Shown: positions 48,578 to 57,417, counted from the stretch's first letter. The stretch is DNA of 64,000 bases from Pseudomonas sp. URIL14HWK12:I12 (GCF_003097135.1 NZ_QEQL01000001.1:1116001-1180000); one strand, 5' to 3'. Notes: a model not told the origin generated them from the letters alone. Numbers and translations: made by a program.

Positions 48578-49727
48578 CAACAGGTGCTCCGGTGGGTTCA
48601 GAAAAGCTGCGCAAGGGCTCGGCGAGCAGCGCCGCTAGCCACAATGCCGAGGCCGCCAGCACCAATGACAGCGCGAAAGAGTGGCTGCGGGCATAGAGCC
48701 AGCCGGCCAAGAGCGGCCCGGCGATTTGGCCTACACCGTAGGCGGCCGTCATGACCGCCATCATGTTGAGCCTGGAGCTGCCAGCAACCAGGCGCGCAGC
48801 AGGCAAAGCGATGGTCACGGTACCCATGAACGTGGCGCCCACCATCAAGGCGCTGGCCAGGTAAACCAGCGGTGCCTGGCCCAGGGCCGGCAGCAGCACC
48901 CCCACCCCTTGTACGGTAAGGTTCAGGGCCAGGGCACGGCGTGTGCCCAGCCGTTCATGCAGCCGGTGCCACAGCAGGCAGGATGGCGCAGCACCCAGGC
49001 CGAAGACAGTCCAGGCATGCACCGGATTGGCGGTACCCAGCGCGCCCTCGATCAACAGCGGCAGGTAGGTGGCGGTGACGATATAGCCCAGGCCCGCCAG
49101 GCCATACAGGCCGATCAGTCGCCAGGCCACCAACGGCACCGGCGCGCCTGGCCTGGCCGGGGCGGCAACGGGTTCGACAGGCGAGGCGTGCAGCCAGGGC
49201 AGGCTCGCCAGGCTGAGCACCATTGCCGCCCCGGCCAGCAGCCACCACAGGCCGAACGGGCCCAGCCTCGCCCATTCCCCCAGTGCCAGCAACTCCGCCG
49301 ACAGGGCAACTCCGAAGCCGACACCGGCATACAGCACCGGCGCCCCCTGCGCGTGGCCGCGATGCTGCAGCAGCCACAGGGAAGCGGCGATCATCCCCAG
49401 CGCGCTGAAAGCACCGGCGACGCCCCGCACGGCGATCACCAACCAGGGCGTGCCTGCCACTGCCAGCGCTGCCAGGCCCAATACCGTCGCTGCCAACCCC
49501 GCCAGCACCCAGCCGTGGGCGCGGGCAGCGCTCAATCGGGCGGCGACCAGCGCGCCCAACAGGTAGCCGAGGTAATTCGCAGATGCAGCGAGGCTACCGT
49601 CGCTCACCGAAATCACCCCTTCGCGCACCATGACCGGGTACAACCCGGTAAACGCAAAGCGGCCAAACCCCATGGCCACCGCCATCACCAGCGCGGCGGC
49701 GATGGCAGAGCGCAAGTCGCGGCTCAC
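48567..49727 (-). CDS. YbfB/YjiJ-family MFS transporter
   Basis: 386 residues from GTG 49727, overlapping the LysR stop by three bases (GTGA). Twelve helices; the start RSAIAAALVMAVAMGFGRFA is characteristic of the YbfB/YjiJ family, a poorly characterised MFS group. The central loop VEPVAAPARPGAPVPLVAWR separates the two halves. Sandwiched between a LysR regulator and a nitronate monooxygenase, it may export or import the compound the monooxygenase detoxifies (inference). Confidence 0.88.
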   Translation of the reverse strand: MSRDLRSAIAAALVMAVAMGFGRFAFTGLYPVMVREGVISVSDGSLAASANYLGYLLGALVAARLSAARAHGWVLAGLAATVLGLAALAVAGTPWLVIAVRGVAGAFSALGMIAASLWLLQHRGHAQGAPVLYAGVGFGVALSAELLALGEWARLGPFGLWWLLAGAAMVLSLASLPWLHASPVEPVAAPARPGAPVPLVAWRLIGLYGLAGLGYIVTATYLPLLIEGALGTANPVHAWTVFGLGAAPSCLLWHRLHERLGTRRALALNLTVQGVGVLLPALGQAPLVYLASALMVGATFMGTVTIALPAARLVAGSSRLNMMAVMTAAYGVGQIAGPLLAGWLYARSHSFALSLVLAASALWLAALLAEPLRSFSEPTGAPVDER

Positions 49728-50578
49728 GCTGAAAACGCCTCACGCAGCGCCGCCAAGCCAGCCGTGGCATAGCCGGCTCGCCAGGCCAGCCAGGTGTGCA
49801 CCGTACCGAGCGTGGCCTGCACCCGCACTGGCAGATCAGGCTGCAATGCCAGGAGGCTGCGCGGCACGATGCAGGCGCTGTGGCCGGCGGCCACGCACGC
49901 AAGCATGTTGTGGTAAGACCCCACCTCTTGCACCCGCACGCTACCTTCCCGCTCCAGCCAGCGCTGGCCCAGGCCGCGATAGGTACACCCCTTGGCGAAG
50001 CCAGCCAGACGCAGGCCTTGGGTGCTTGGGGCGGTGTGCCCTTGCGGCACCAGCACAAGCATCTCCTCGGCGATCAGCGCTTCACCCCGCAGGCCTCGCT
50101 CAGCCAGTTGCGCCAAAGGCGCCTGCTCTTGCTCTTCGACAAGCGCGACCAGCGCGCAGTCCAGCTCGCCGTCGGCCAGTTGCCGCAGCAGGCCCTGCGA
50201 GGTACCAGTGGTGAGGTTCAGCTCCAGCTCGGGCCAGGTGCCGTGCAGCCGTGCCAACACGTTGGGCAAGCGCGCGGCCGCTGTGCTCTCCATACTGCCC
50301 AGGCGCAACGTACCTGCCGGCACTTGCGGGTGCAGTGCTTGCCGAGCCTCATCGGCCAAGGCGCGCAGGCGCCGGCTGTAACCCAGGAAAGTTGTGCCTT
50401 GCTCAGTCAGTGACAAGCGCTTGCCCTCGCGCAGAAACAAGGCAACGCCCAGTTGCTGCTCCAGGGCCTGCAAACGTGTAGTGACATTCGATTGAGCGCG
50501 CCCCAGTGCGTGGGCAGCACGGGTGACATTGAGCTCGGCGGCGACGGCTTCGAAAATGTCCAGCGAGGTCAGGTCCAT
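49724..50578 (-). CDS. LysR-family regulator heading its own operon
   Basis: 284 residues. Winged helix-turn-helix at residues 1-60 (FEAVAAELNVTRAAHALGRA, LEQQLGVALFLREGKRLSLT), then a periplasmic-binding-like effector domain. Unlike most LysR genes it is not divergent from its target but is the first gene of an overlapping LysR-MFS-NMO operon. A 46-bp inverted-repeat site lies directly before the ATG, suggesting autoregulation of the whole operon. Confidence 0.93.
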   Translation of the reverse strand: MDLTSLDIFEAVAAELNVTRAAHALGRAQSNVTTRLQALEQQLGVALFLREGKRLSLTEQGTTFLGYSRRLRALADEARQALHPQVPAGTLRLGSMESTAAARLPNVLARLHGTWPELELNLTTGTSQGLLRQLADGELDCALVALVEEQEQAPLAQLAERGLRGEALIAEEMLVLVPQGHTAPSTQGLRLAGFAKGCTYRGLGQRWLEREGSVRVQEVGSYHNMLACVAAGHSACIVPRSLLALQPDLPVRVQATLGTVHTWLAWRAGYATAGLAALREAFSA

Positions 50579-50582
50579 TTAA

Positions 50583-50628
50583 ATCTCTAATAAAGATCAT
50601 TTGAAATAAGATAATCTTTATTTGAGAT
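50583..50628. promoter_or_regulatory. large AT-rich inverted repeat at the LysR-MFS-NMO promoter
   Basis: Arms ATCTCTAATAAAGAT (50583-50597) and ATCTTTATTTGAGAT (50614-50628) pair at 14 of 15 positions around a 16-nt spacer. It starts four bases before the LysR ATG and fills the gap up to the DUF2798 stop codon. Each half contains a LysR-like T-N11-A core. Confidence 0.7.
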
Positions 50629-50637
50629 TAATCAAGC

Positions 50638-50877
50638 CTACCCTGCGTTCACTGTCCAAGCGACTAACCGGGCCACGATCGGCCGCACAATCAGCACGCA
50701 GCAAAATGCCGCAGGCATTGCAATGCGATAAGCACTCAACACATTTTCCAAATAGTCATGGGTCAGCCCAAATTCGGCCCAGGTGATGACCAGGCACATC
50801 AAGAAGGCCATGATGCAGGCCATGTACAAGGCGAAAACGTAAGGTGCAGCGCGGGAATGCAGTTTCAATCTCGGCAT
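50638..50877 (-). CDS. DUF2798-family small membrane protein
   Basis: 79 residues with two membrane helices (APYVFALYMACIMAFLMCLV and AMPAAFCCVLIVRPIVARLV), matching the layout of DUF2798 proteins; function unknown. Divergent from a LysR gene with a near-perfect 28-bp palindrome between them, so probably a target of that regulator. It lies upstream of the LysR-MFS-NMO operon on the same strand, 59 bp away, but the large inverted repeat there suggests a separate promoter. Confidence 0.82.
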   Translation of the reverse strand: MPRLKLHSRAAPYVFALYMACIMAFLMCLVITWAEFGLTHDYLENVLSAYRIAMPAAFCCVLIVRPIVARLVAWTVNAG

Positions 50878-50920
50878 TTCAAATGTCCTGGTAATGTCGG
50901 CAAGGCAATACGCTAATGGC

Positions 50921-50948
50921 AGTGCCCGCCTACCGGTAGGCGGCCACT
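50921..50948. promoter_or_regulatory. 28-bp near-perfect palindrome between DUF2798 and LysR genes
   Basis: Core CCGCCTACCGGTAGGCGG (50926-50943) is an 18-bp perfect palindrome, extended by AGTG / CACT on the two sides after one mismatched pair. With no loop it looks like a dimer-binding operator rather than a terminator. It lies 43 bp upstream of the DUF2798 start and 44 bp upstream of the LysR start. Confidence 0.65.
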
Positions 50949-50992
50949 ACTTGTTTAACACTTAAATAAAACTAACGAATGCAGGGGTGAAC

Positions 50993-51895
50993 ATGGACAT
51001 GCTGAACGTGATCAACACGTTCATCCGCGTCGTTGAGGCAGGCAGCATTGCCGCCGCGGCACGTGCGCTGGGCGTGAGCCCGGCAGCAGTGAGCCAGAAT
51101 GTGGCCAAACTGGAAGCGCACCTGGGTGTGCGCCTGCTCTCGCGCACCACCCGGCACATCGCATTGACCGAGAGCGGCGCGCGCTACTACGATCAGGCAC
51201 AGCACATTCCCCAGGCAGTCACGCTCGCCGCCCAGGCAGCCAACGCGCACAGCCAGCCCCAGGGCCGCCTGTGCGTGGCCAGCACCGCAGCGTTCGGCCG
51301 CCACGTGCTGGCGCCGCTGATGCCAGCATTCGCCCAACGCTACCCAGGCATCGCAGTCGAACTGATCGGTACTGACCGGCGCGTTGACCATCGCGTAGAG
51401 GGCGTTGACCTGAGCCTGCGCATCGGCGCGCAGCTGAGCGACCCGCTGATCGCCCTCCCCCTGGTGAGCCGGCCGTTCGTCTTCTGCGCAGCCCCGGCCT
51501 ACCTGGCGCGCGCCGGCACCCCCCGCACCTTCAACGACCTTCAGGAACATGCCTGCCTGGCGTTCCGCTACCCTACCGACGGCCGCTTCCTGCCGTGGGG
51601 TTTTGTGCACGAGGGCAAGCGCGTCGAGGCCAAGATCAACCCGGCTTTCATCTGCGACGACGTGGACATGATCGCGCAGATCGCTGCCAACGGCGGTGGG
51701 ATCGCCCGGCTCGCCAGTTTCGTGGCCGAACCCTACCTACGCCGCGGCGAGCTGCTGACCGTGTTCGACGGCACCCAGCAACCTGAGCCTATGCAGATCT
51801 ACGCATGCGTGAGCGACCGAAGTGCCCTCAATGCGCGCGTGCGGGCGTTTATAGACTTTCTTCAGGAGCAGCTAGAGGCAGGCCAGCCGGCGTAA
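50993..51895 (+). CDS. LysR-family regulator (DUF2798-linked)
   Basis: 300 residues from ATG 50993, preceded by AGGGG; a GTG six bases earlier is also in frame. Helix-turn-helix region VVEAGSIAAAARALGVSPAA, then LEAHLGVRLLSRTTRHIALT; the effector domain begins near residue 90 (GRLCVASTAAFGRHVLAPLM). It belongs to the CrgA-like LysR subgroup common in Pseudomonas. Likely acts on the divergent DUF2798 gene. Confidence 0.93.
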   Translation: MDMLNVINTFIRVVEAGSIAAAARALGVSPAAVSQNVAKLEAHLGVRLLSRTTRHIALTESGARYYDQAQHIPQAVTLAAQAANAHSQPQGRLCVASTAAFGRHVLAPLMPAFAQRYPGIAVELIGTDRRVDHRVEGVDLSLRIGAQLSDPLIALPLVSRPFVFCAAPAYLARAGTPRTFNDLQEHACLAFRYPTDGRFLPWGFVHEGKRVEAKINPAFICDDVDMIAQIAANGGGIARLASFVAEPYLRRGELLTVFDGTQQPEPMQIYACVSDRSALNARVRAFIDFLQEQLEAGQPA

Positions 51896-51919
51896 TACCT
51901 CTATCTCGCTTGCCGGCCC

Positions 51920-53200
51920 CTATTCACGACTCAAGCGTAATTGCCGGGTATGGAAGTCGTACTCGTACAGCTCGGCGTACCGGCCCCACTCGATCGCCAC
52001 CTTCAGCACGCGCTCGGCCTCGTCACTGTCCATCACCTCTTCCAACCGGGCCAGTACGTTCGCTTCGGGTACAGCGCCGTCGGGCGCAACGTGCAGGGCG
52101 TCGAGGACGTAATTGATCACTGGCACCCGGCCACGGCATTGGCGAGCGAAGAGGTCCTGCCGGCGGGCCTGGCGGGCCTTGACGTAATGCTGCCCCTGGC
52201 GGTCGAGGCGCAGCTCACCGTCCACCAGGTGCGCAAGGCCAAGAATACCCAAGGCCTCACAGATCGGCAGGAAGGCTTCATCGGCCAGCTCGGTTTCCTC
52301 TGCCAGTTGCGCCAGGCGGGCCTTACCATTGAAAGGCGCAGCCGCCAGCAGGTCCAGCACCCCCTCCATGCGCTCGACGTCTGCATCGGGCAGGCGGTAG
52401 GCCGGTGCCGGCGCTGCCAAAGGCGTAGCCCCCGAGGGTTGGGTCATCATCCCATACACCTGCGCCACCAATGCTCTGACGGCTTCGGAGTCGGCGTTGC
52501 GCGGGCGCGGCAGGTCGATGCGCAATTGGGCCCGCACCCGGCCCGGGTCGCTGGACAGGATCACGATGCGATCAGCCATCATCACCGTCTCCTCGATGTT
52601 GTGCGACACCACCAGAATGCTGCGGGTGTCGATGCGCTGCTCGTCCCACAGCTCCAGCATGTCGTCGCGCAGGGTCTGGCCGGTGAGCACGTCCAACGCG
52701 GAGAAGGCCTCGTCCATCAGCAGCACTTCGGGGTTGGTCACCAGTGCCCGGGCAATGCCAACCCGCTGGCGCATGCCGCCGGAGAGCTCGCGCGGCAGCG
52801 CCCCGCCGAAGCCGGAGAGGCCGATCAGCTCAAGGGCCTCGCCGGCCTTGCGCGCGCGCTCGGCCGCCGGCACCCCCTGCGCCTCCAAGCCCAGCTCGAC
52901 GTTCTGCTGCACCGTGAGCCATGGAAACAAGGCGAACGACTGGAACACCATGGCTACCCCCGCCACCGGCCCATGCACCGGCCGGCCGCGGTAACTCACC
53001 TTTCCATTATCGGCGGCCACCAGGCCTGCAATGATGCGCAGCAACGTCGACTTGCCCGAGCCGGAACGCCCGAGCAACGCCACGATCTCGCGATCATGCA
53101 AGCGCAGCTCCACTTGCTCGAGCACCGTGCGCAGGGTTCCGTCGCTGGCCTTGAAGCCTTTGTCGACAGCGTTCAGTTCGATCAGCGTTTCTACAGCCAT
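51920..53200 (-). CDS. ABC transporter ATP-binding protein with C-terminal AAA-associated domain
   Basis: 426 residues from MAVETLIELNAV. The ATPase core has Walker A LLGRSGSGKSTLL, signature LSGGMRQRVGIARAL and Walker B EVLLMDEAFSAL (about 40-190), the nitrate/taurine/sulfonate type. Residues about 290-426 form a winged-helix AAA-associated C-terminal domain (RMEGVLDLLAAAPFNGKARL; LEEVMDSDEAERVLKVAIEW), seen in a minority of such ATPases and probably regulatory. Starts 11 bp after the double-permease gene. Confidence 0.92.
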   Translation of the reverse strand: MAVETLIELNAVDKGFKASDGTLRTVLEQVELRLHDREIVALLGRSGSGKSTLLRIIAGLVAADNGKVSYRGRPVHGPVAGVAMVFQSFALFPWLTVQQNVELGLEAQGVPAAERARKAGEALELIGLSGFGGALPRELSGGMRQRVGIARALVTNPEVLLMDEAFSALDVLTGQTLRDDMLELWDEQRIDTRSILVVSHNIEETVMMADRIVILSSDPGRVRAQLRIDLPRPRNADSEAVRALVAQVYGMMTQPSGATPLAAPAPAYRLPDADVERMEGVLDLLAAAPFNGKARLAQLAEETELADEAFLPICEALGILGLAHLVDGELRLDRQGQHYVKARQARRQDLFARQCRGRVPVINYVLDALHVAPDGAVPEANVLARLEEVMDSDEAERVLKVAIEWGRYAELYEYDFHTRQLRLSRE

Positions 53201-53211
53201 GGCAGCGCCCC

Positions 53212-54933
53212 TTAACGGCGGGATTCGGCGCGCAGGTACAGCCGGCGCCAGAAAAAGCGATTGAGCAGCATCACATAGATACACATCACCCCGATGCCCA
53301 GCGCAATGCGGTGAAAGTCACCGGCATCGGTCATTTGCTTGATGTAGCTGCCAAGGCCGGTGGCCTGGAGGGTGGTGTCGCCCCAAGTGACGTATTCAGC
53401 CACGATGCTGGCATTCCACGAGCCACCGCTTGCAGTAATGGCGCCGGTCACGAAGCTGGGAAACACCGCGGGCAGGTAGACCCGCTTCCATTTGAGCCAG
53501 CCGCGCAGCCCAAGGTTGTCTGCCGCCAATCGCAGCTCGAAGGGGATGGTGGCGGCGCCCGCCACCACGTTGAACAGGATGTACCACTGGGTGCCGAACA
53601 CCATCAACGGGCTCAGCCACAGGTTCGGCGAAAGGTCGAAATGCACCAGGCCCACCACCACCAGCGGGAACAGCAGGTTCACCGGGAACGCTGCCAGAAA
53701 CTGCGCCAGCGCCTGCACTTTCTGCGAGTAGCGCGGGCGCAGGCCGATCCAGATCGACAGCGGCACCCACACCAGTGACGCCAGCGCGATCAGCACCATC
53801 ACCCGCGCCAGAGTGACCAGCCCGAGGCCCATCACATGCACCGCCTCGGCCCAGCCGACGGTTTGGTGAATGAACAGCCCCAGCTCGACGAAGATCGCCA
53901 GGCACAGCATCAATAGCAGCCCATCCCAGGCCCGCGGCCACCACTGCGGCAGCTGCCACTGCCGGCGCGGCACGTGCAGGCCGTCGTGGCGCGCGGGGAA
54001 GGCGCCCATGGCGCGCTGGGCCCCGGCCGAGAGCCAGGCGCTCGCGGCGCTCAGCCAGCGGCTGCGACGGCCCCACTCCAGCAGCCAGGAGCGCTGGGCG
54101 GTTTCACCCTGGGCATCTTCGAAACGAAAACGGTCGGCCCAGGCCAGCAGCGGGCGGAAGAACAGCTGGTCGTAGATCAGGATGCCCGCCAGCATCGCAG
54201 CGATGGCCCAGCCAATGGCGCCCAGGGCGCGTTGGTCGATGGCCACGGCAATGTAGGAGCCGATACCGGGCAGCTTGATGTCCTGCCCGGCGACACTGAT
54301 GGCTTCGGCAGCGACCAAAAAAAACCACCCGCCGGACATCGACATCATCATGTTCCACAGCAGCCCCGGCATCGCGAAGGGCAGCTCGAGGCGCCAGAAA
54401 CGCTGCCAGCCGGACAGCCGGAACACCCGCGCAGCCTCCGACAGCTCCGCCGGCACGGTGCGAAACGACTGGTAAAGGCTCAGCGCCATGTTCCACGCCT
54501 GGGAGGTGAAGATGGCGAATACCGCCGCGCACTCAACACCCAGCAGGTTGCCCGGGAACAGGGCAATGAACGGTGCGATGGCGATGGCCTGAAAGCCCAG
54601 GATCGGCACCGACTGCAGCACGTCCAACAGGGGAATCAGGGCCTTTTCTGCCGCCCGATACTTAGCGGCCAACGCCGCAAAGGCGAAGGCGAACAGCAGC
54701 GACACGCCCAGTGCGGTGAACATCCGCAGCATGGTGCGCAGCAGGTAGTAAGGCAATTGCCAGGGGTCGAGGGAGATGGGCAACGGCTCGCCGACCACGA
54801 AGGGCCGGCTCATCTGCGCCGCGCCGTAGGCGGCGAGCACCAGCAGGCCGAGCACCAGCGGCAGCAGGAACCAGTCCCAGCGGTTAGGGGCGGTGCCTCG
54901 GGGGCGTTGTGAAAAACTGAAAAACGGTGCCAT
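53212..54933 (-). CDS. ABC transporter permease, two permease domains fused
   Basis: 573 residues, about twice the usual size. Two BPD_transp_1 units are visible: the first with the EAA-type loop EAARVFRLSGWQRFWRLELP (about 170-190), the second with RLAADNLGLRGWLKWKRVYL near residue 470. Each is flanked by about six helices. The fusion replaces the usual homodimer. Related systems import nitrate-, taurine- or sulfonate-like compounds, but no periplasmic binding protein gene is adjacent, so direction and substrate are uncertain. Confidence 0.9.
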   Translation of the reverse strand: MAPFFSFSQRPRGTAPNRWDWFLLPLVLGLLVLAAYGAAQMSRPFVVGEPLPISLDPWQLPYYLLRTMLRMFTALGVSLLFAFAFAALAAKYRAAEKALIPLLDVLQSVPILGFQAIAIAPFIALFPGNLLGVECAAVFAIFTSQAWNMALSLYQSFRTVPAELSEAARVFRLSGWQRFWRLELPFAMPGLLWNMMMSMSGGWFFLVAAEAISVAGQDIKLPGIGSYIAVAIDQRALGAIGWAIAAMLAGILIYDQLFFRPLLAWADRFRFEDAQGETAQRSWLLEWGRRSRWLSAASAWLSAGAQRAMGAFPARHDGLHVPRRQWQLPQWWPRAWDGLLLMLCLAIFVELGLFIHQTVGWAEAVHVMGLGLVTLARVMVLIALASLVWVPLSIWIGLRPRYSQKVQALAQFLAAFPVNLLFPLVVVGLVHFDLSPNLWLSPLMVFGTQWYILFNVVAGAATIPFELRLAADNLGLRGWLKWKRVYLPAVFPSFVTGAITASGGSWNASIVAEYVTWGDTTLQATGLGSYIKQMTDAGDFHRIALGIGVMCIYVMLLNRFFWRRLYLRAESRR

Positions 54934-55046
54934 TGGGCGCTACCTCGGCCCGGCGAACCGGAACGGCGAGCGCCGCCCAGGCATCAACCCGGCATGCGGT
55001 GCGGCCGACCGGCCCGTGCAGGGCGCTGTCGTTCGTGGCTGTCGTT

Positions 55047-55080
55047 CCGGCAACCCGCCTCAACGGAGGCGAGTTGCCGG
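55047..55080 (-). promoter_or_regulatory. strong hairpin in the long leader of the ABC permease operon
   Basis: The 286-bp gap before the permease gene contains a 15-bp stem (CCGGCAACTCGCCTC / GAGGCGGGTTGCCGG on the transcript strand, one U-G pair) with a 4-nt loop CGUU. A shorter hairpin with the same GCCTC/GAGGC arms lies about 50 bases earlier in the transcript (about 55125-55140). No known riboswitch consensus was recognised. It may be an attenuator or the terminator of the upstream LysR gene. Confidence 0.5.
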
Positions 55081-55219
55081 CTACCGGGAATACTGTCCAT
55101 GGCGCTCGTCGTAAGAATAGGTGTGCCTCACAAGGAGGCGAGCGCTTTATACGCCCGGCCTTCAGGTGGGTCAATCCGTGCAACTTGGCAAAAAACTCAG
55201 AGGATGAAAATCGCCTTCA

Positions 55220-56065
55220 TCAGAGCCTGAAGTGCTGCGTCAAAGCCTGCTCCAGTTGCGCCACAGGCGCCCCGCGCTGGCTGGCCAGCAACACGATCTC
55301 GTGGTCGGGCACAGCCGGCAGGCCGTTCAGAATACGCATCCTCGCGCTGGCCCTGGCACGGTCCAGCAGCGTGACTGCCAAGCCCGCTTCCACGCAGGTT
55401 TTGACCACCTGGCTGGAGGCGCTTTCGAGCACCACGCGCCAGGGCCGGCCGCTGTTTTCCAAGGCTTCGAACATAGCCTGGCGGTAAGGGCAGTGGCGGC
55501 CGTAAAGCGCCAATGGCAGCGGGTCGGCATCGGCGCCAGGGCCGTTCAGCGCACCGACCCACACCGGTGTGGTGCTGGCCAGCAGGCCTTGGTGCCTGCC
55601 CGCATCGCCCTTGGCCTGGGCCACCACGGCGAGGTCCAGCGCACCCCGCGCCAGGCGCTCACGCAGCGCCAGGCTCGGCGCGGTCTGAACCTCCAGCACC
55701 AGGTTCGGGCGCTGGGCTGTGAAGGCGGGAAGGATGTCGCGGATCACATGCTCGGCATATTCGTCCGGGATACCCAGGCGCAGGTGCCCGGCCAGGTCTT
55801 CGCCGTGAAGGTCGGCAAGCACCCGGTCGTGGTTGCGCAACAGGTCGGTGGTCGCTGCCAGCAGGCGCGAGCCCAATGGCGTGAGGGCAACGCTCTGGTT
55901 GCTGCGCTCGAGCAGCCGCCCCCCGGCCACCGCCTCCAGGCGCTGAACCTGCACGCTGATTGCCGCCGGGCTTTTATGCAACTGTTCCGCTGCCGATTTG
56001 AAGCGGCCACTGCGGGCAATGGTGTGGAAGGTGCGTAACAGGTCGATATCAAGAATGGCGCCCAT
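55220..56065 (-). CDS. LysR-family regulator of the divergent EamA transporter
   Basis: 281 residues. N-terminal helix-turn-helix (TIARSGRFKSAAEQLHKSPA, RLEAVAGGRLLERSNQSVAL) and an effector domain from about residue 92. Divergent from the EamA-family transporter gene over 97 AT-rich bases, a typical regulator-target pair. Confidence 0.92.
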   Translation of the reverse strand: MGAILDIDLLRTFHTIARSGRFKSAAEQLHKSPAAISVQVQRLEAVAGGRLLERSNQSVALTPLGSRLLAATTDLLRNHDRVLADLHGEDLAGHLRLGIPDEYAEHVIRDILPAFTAQRPNLVLEVQTAPSLALRERLARGALDLAVVAQAKGDAGRHQGLLASTTPVWVGALNGPGADADPLPLALYGRHCPYRQAMFEALENSGRPWRVVLESASSQVVKTCVEAGLAVTLLDRARASARMRILNGLPAVPDHEIVLLASQRGAPVAQLEQALTQHFRL

Positions 56066-56162
56066 GATTCAATGATCCAGAATCAGTTGTGTTGGTAATT
56101 TTGATTTTTAAGATCGCCAGGGGTTCGTAGCCTGAGGCTCTATTTTCGATGAGCCGCTGCCC

Positions 56163-57122
56163 ATGAACCTGCGCAATCTTCCGCTGCCCCTGCTCGAAGC
56201 AGGCTTGATCGTTGCCTGGAGCTCGGGCTTCATCGGCGCGCGCTTCTCGATCGACCAGGCGCCGGCGATGCTGGTGGTGTTCTGGCGCTGCCTGCTGGTG
56301 GCGTTGGTGCTGCTGCCGTGGGCCTGGCGGCCACTACGGCAGGCTTCGCCGCAGGCGTGGCTGCACACCGCCGGCAGCGGGCTGCTGGCCATGGGCGGCT
56401 ATCTCGCCGGTGTGGTGCAGGGCATTGCGCTGGGCGTGCCGGCCGGCCTGGCAGCACTGGTAGCCGACCTGCTGCCCCTGGGCGTTGCGCTGCTATCGGC
56501 CACTGCGCTGGCCCAACGGCTCGGCTGGCGGGCTTGGGGCGGCCTGCTAGTGGGCCTGGCCGGTGTGCTGATCGTCACTGCCAACGCCCTGAGCCTTGGC
56601 AATGCACCCGGTTACGCCTATGCCCTGCCGCTGCTCGGCATGTTGTCGCTGGCGGTGGCCACGCTCTGGCAAAAGCACTCGGCTGCGGCCTCTGCGATGC
56701 CTTTGGTGGCCACCCTCTGGTTGCACTGCGCCGGGTCGTGCGTGGTGTTCGCGGTTTTGGCCAGCCTGGAAGGCAGCCTTGCGCCGATACGCTCGGCGGG
56801 CTTCGCCGCCAGCGTGCTGTGGACTGCCCTGCCGGCCAGCCTGGGCGGCTACGGGCTTTACTGGCTATGCCTGCGCCGCAGCTCGCCCACCCGGGTAGCC
56901 AGCGTGCTGTACCTGAGCCCGGCGGTGACGCTGCTGTGGGCATGGGCGATGTTCGGCGAACCGCTGTCCTGGCTGATAGCACTGGGCGCAGGCCTCTGCC
57001 TGCTGGGGGTGCTGGTGGTGGTCAGGGCTGAGCAACCGCGCGGCGCACCGCGGCCTCGTCGATCAACGACTGCACCTGCACGATCTTGCCCTGCTCGAAG
57101 CGATAGAACACCTGCTCGCTGA
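56163..57122 (+). CDS. EamA/DMT-family transporter
   Basis: 319 residues; two EamA repeats giving ten helices (GLIVAWSSGFIGARFSIDQA at the start; PSLG-like ALPASLGGYGLYWLCLRRSS and PAVTLLWAWAMFGEPLSWLI in the second half). Export of amino acids or metabolites is the usual role. The hydrophobic fold ends near residue 292; the last 27 residues (QPRGAPRPRRSTTAPARSCP...) are Arg/Pro-rich and come from DNA that encodes the C terminus of the converging SnoaL-like gene, so the reading frame has run into its neighbour, a 101-bp antisense overlap. Confidence 0.9.
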   Translation: MNLRNLPLPLLEAGLIVAWSSGFIGARFSIDQAPAMLVVFWRCLLVALVLLPWAWRPLRQASPQAWLHTAGSGLLAMGGYLAGVVQGIALGVPAGLAALVADLLPLGVALLSATALAQRLGWRAWGGLLVGLAGVLIVTANALSLGNAPGYAYALPLLGMLSLAVATLWQKHSAAASAMPLVATLWLHCAGSCVVFAVLASLEGSLAPIRSAGFAASVLWTALPASLGGYGLYWLCLRRSSPTRVASVLYLSPAVTLLWAWAMFGEPLSWLIALGAGLCLLGVLVVVRAEQPRGAPRPRRSTTAPARSCPARSDRTPAR

Positions 57123-57417
57123 ACGTGATGCGCTCGCCATGGGTTTCGAGGCCCAGAAACGACCCTCGAGGCGAGCAATCGAACACCAACCGGCAAGCTA
57201 TCCAGGGCGGTTCGGCCAGCAGCAGGTCGCTGACGAACCGCAGGTCGGGGATGGTCTGGTAGTCACGCTCGAGCATGGCGCGGTAACCCGCCAGCCCAAT
57301 GCATTCACCGTTGTACACCACCGCCTGCGCGACGAAATCTCCCAACCGCTCCCAGGCCTGGGCGTTGAGGCAATCGAGGTACTGCTGGTAACGCACCTTC
57401 AGCGCACTGTTTGGCAT
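57022..57417 (-). CDS. SnoaL-like / NTF2-fold protein
   Basis: 131 residues from MPNSALKVRYQQYLDCLNAQ. The NTF2-like cone fold is suggested by AWERLGDFVAQAVVYNGECI, YRAMLERDYQTIPDLRFVSD and a final strand FYRFEQGKIVQVQSLID, typical of SnoaL-like ester cyclase relatives. No characterised substrate. Its 3' end overlaps the EamA transporter gene on the other strand. Confidence 0.85.
   Translation of the reverse strand: MPNSALKVRYQQYLDCLNAQAWERLGDFVAQAVVYNGECIGLAGYRAMLERDYQTIPDLRFVSDLLLAEPPWIACRLVFDCSPRGSFLGLETHGERITFSEQVFYRFEQGKIVQVQSLIDEAAVRRAVAQP

Noticed and set aside
55047..55140. two hairpins resembling a guanidine-II (mini-ykkC) riboswitch
   Set aside because: The loops are not the required ACGR tetraloops on the transcript strand, and the transporter is not of the SMR type usually linked to it.
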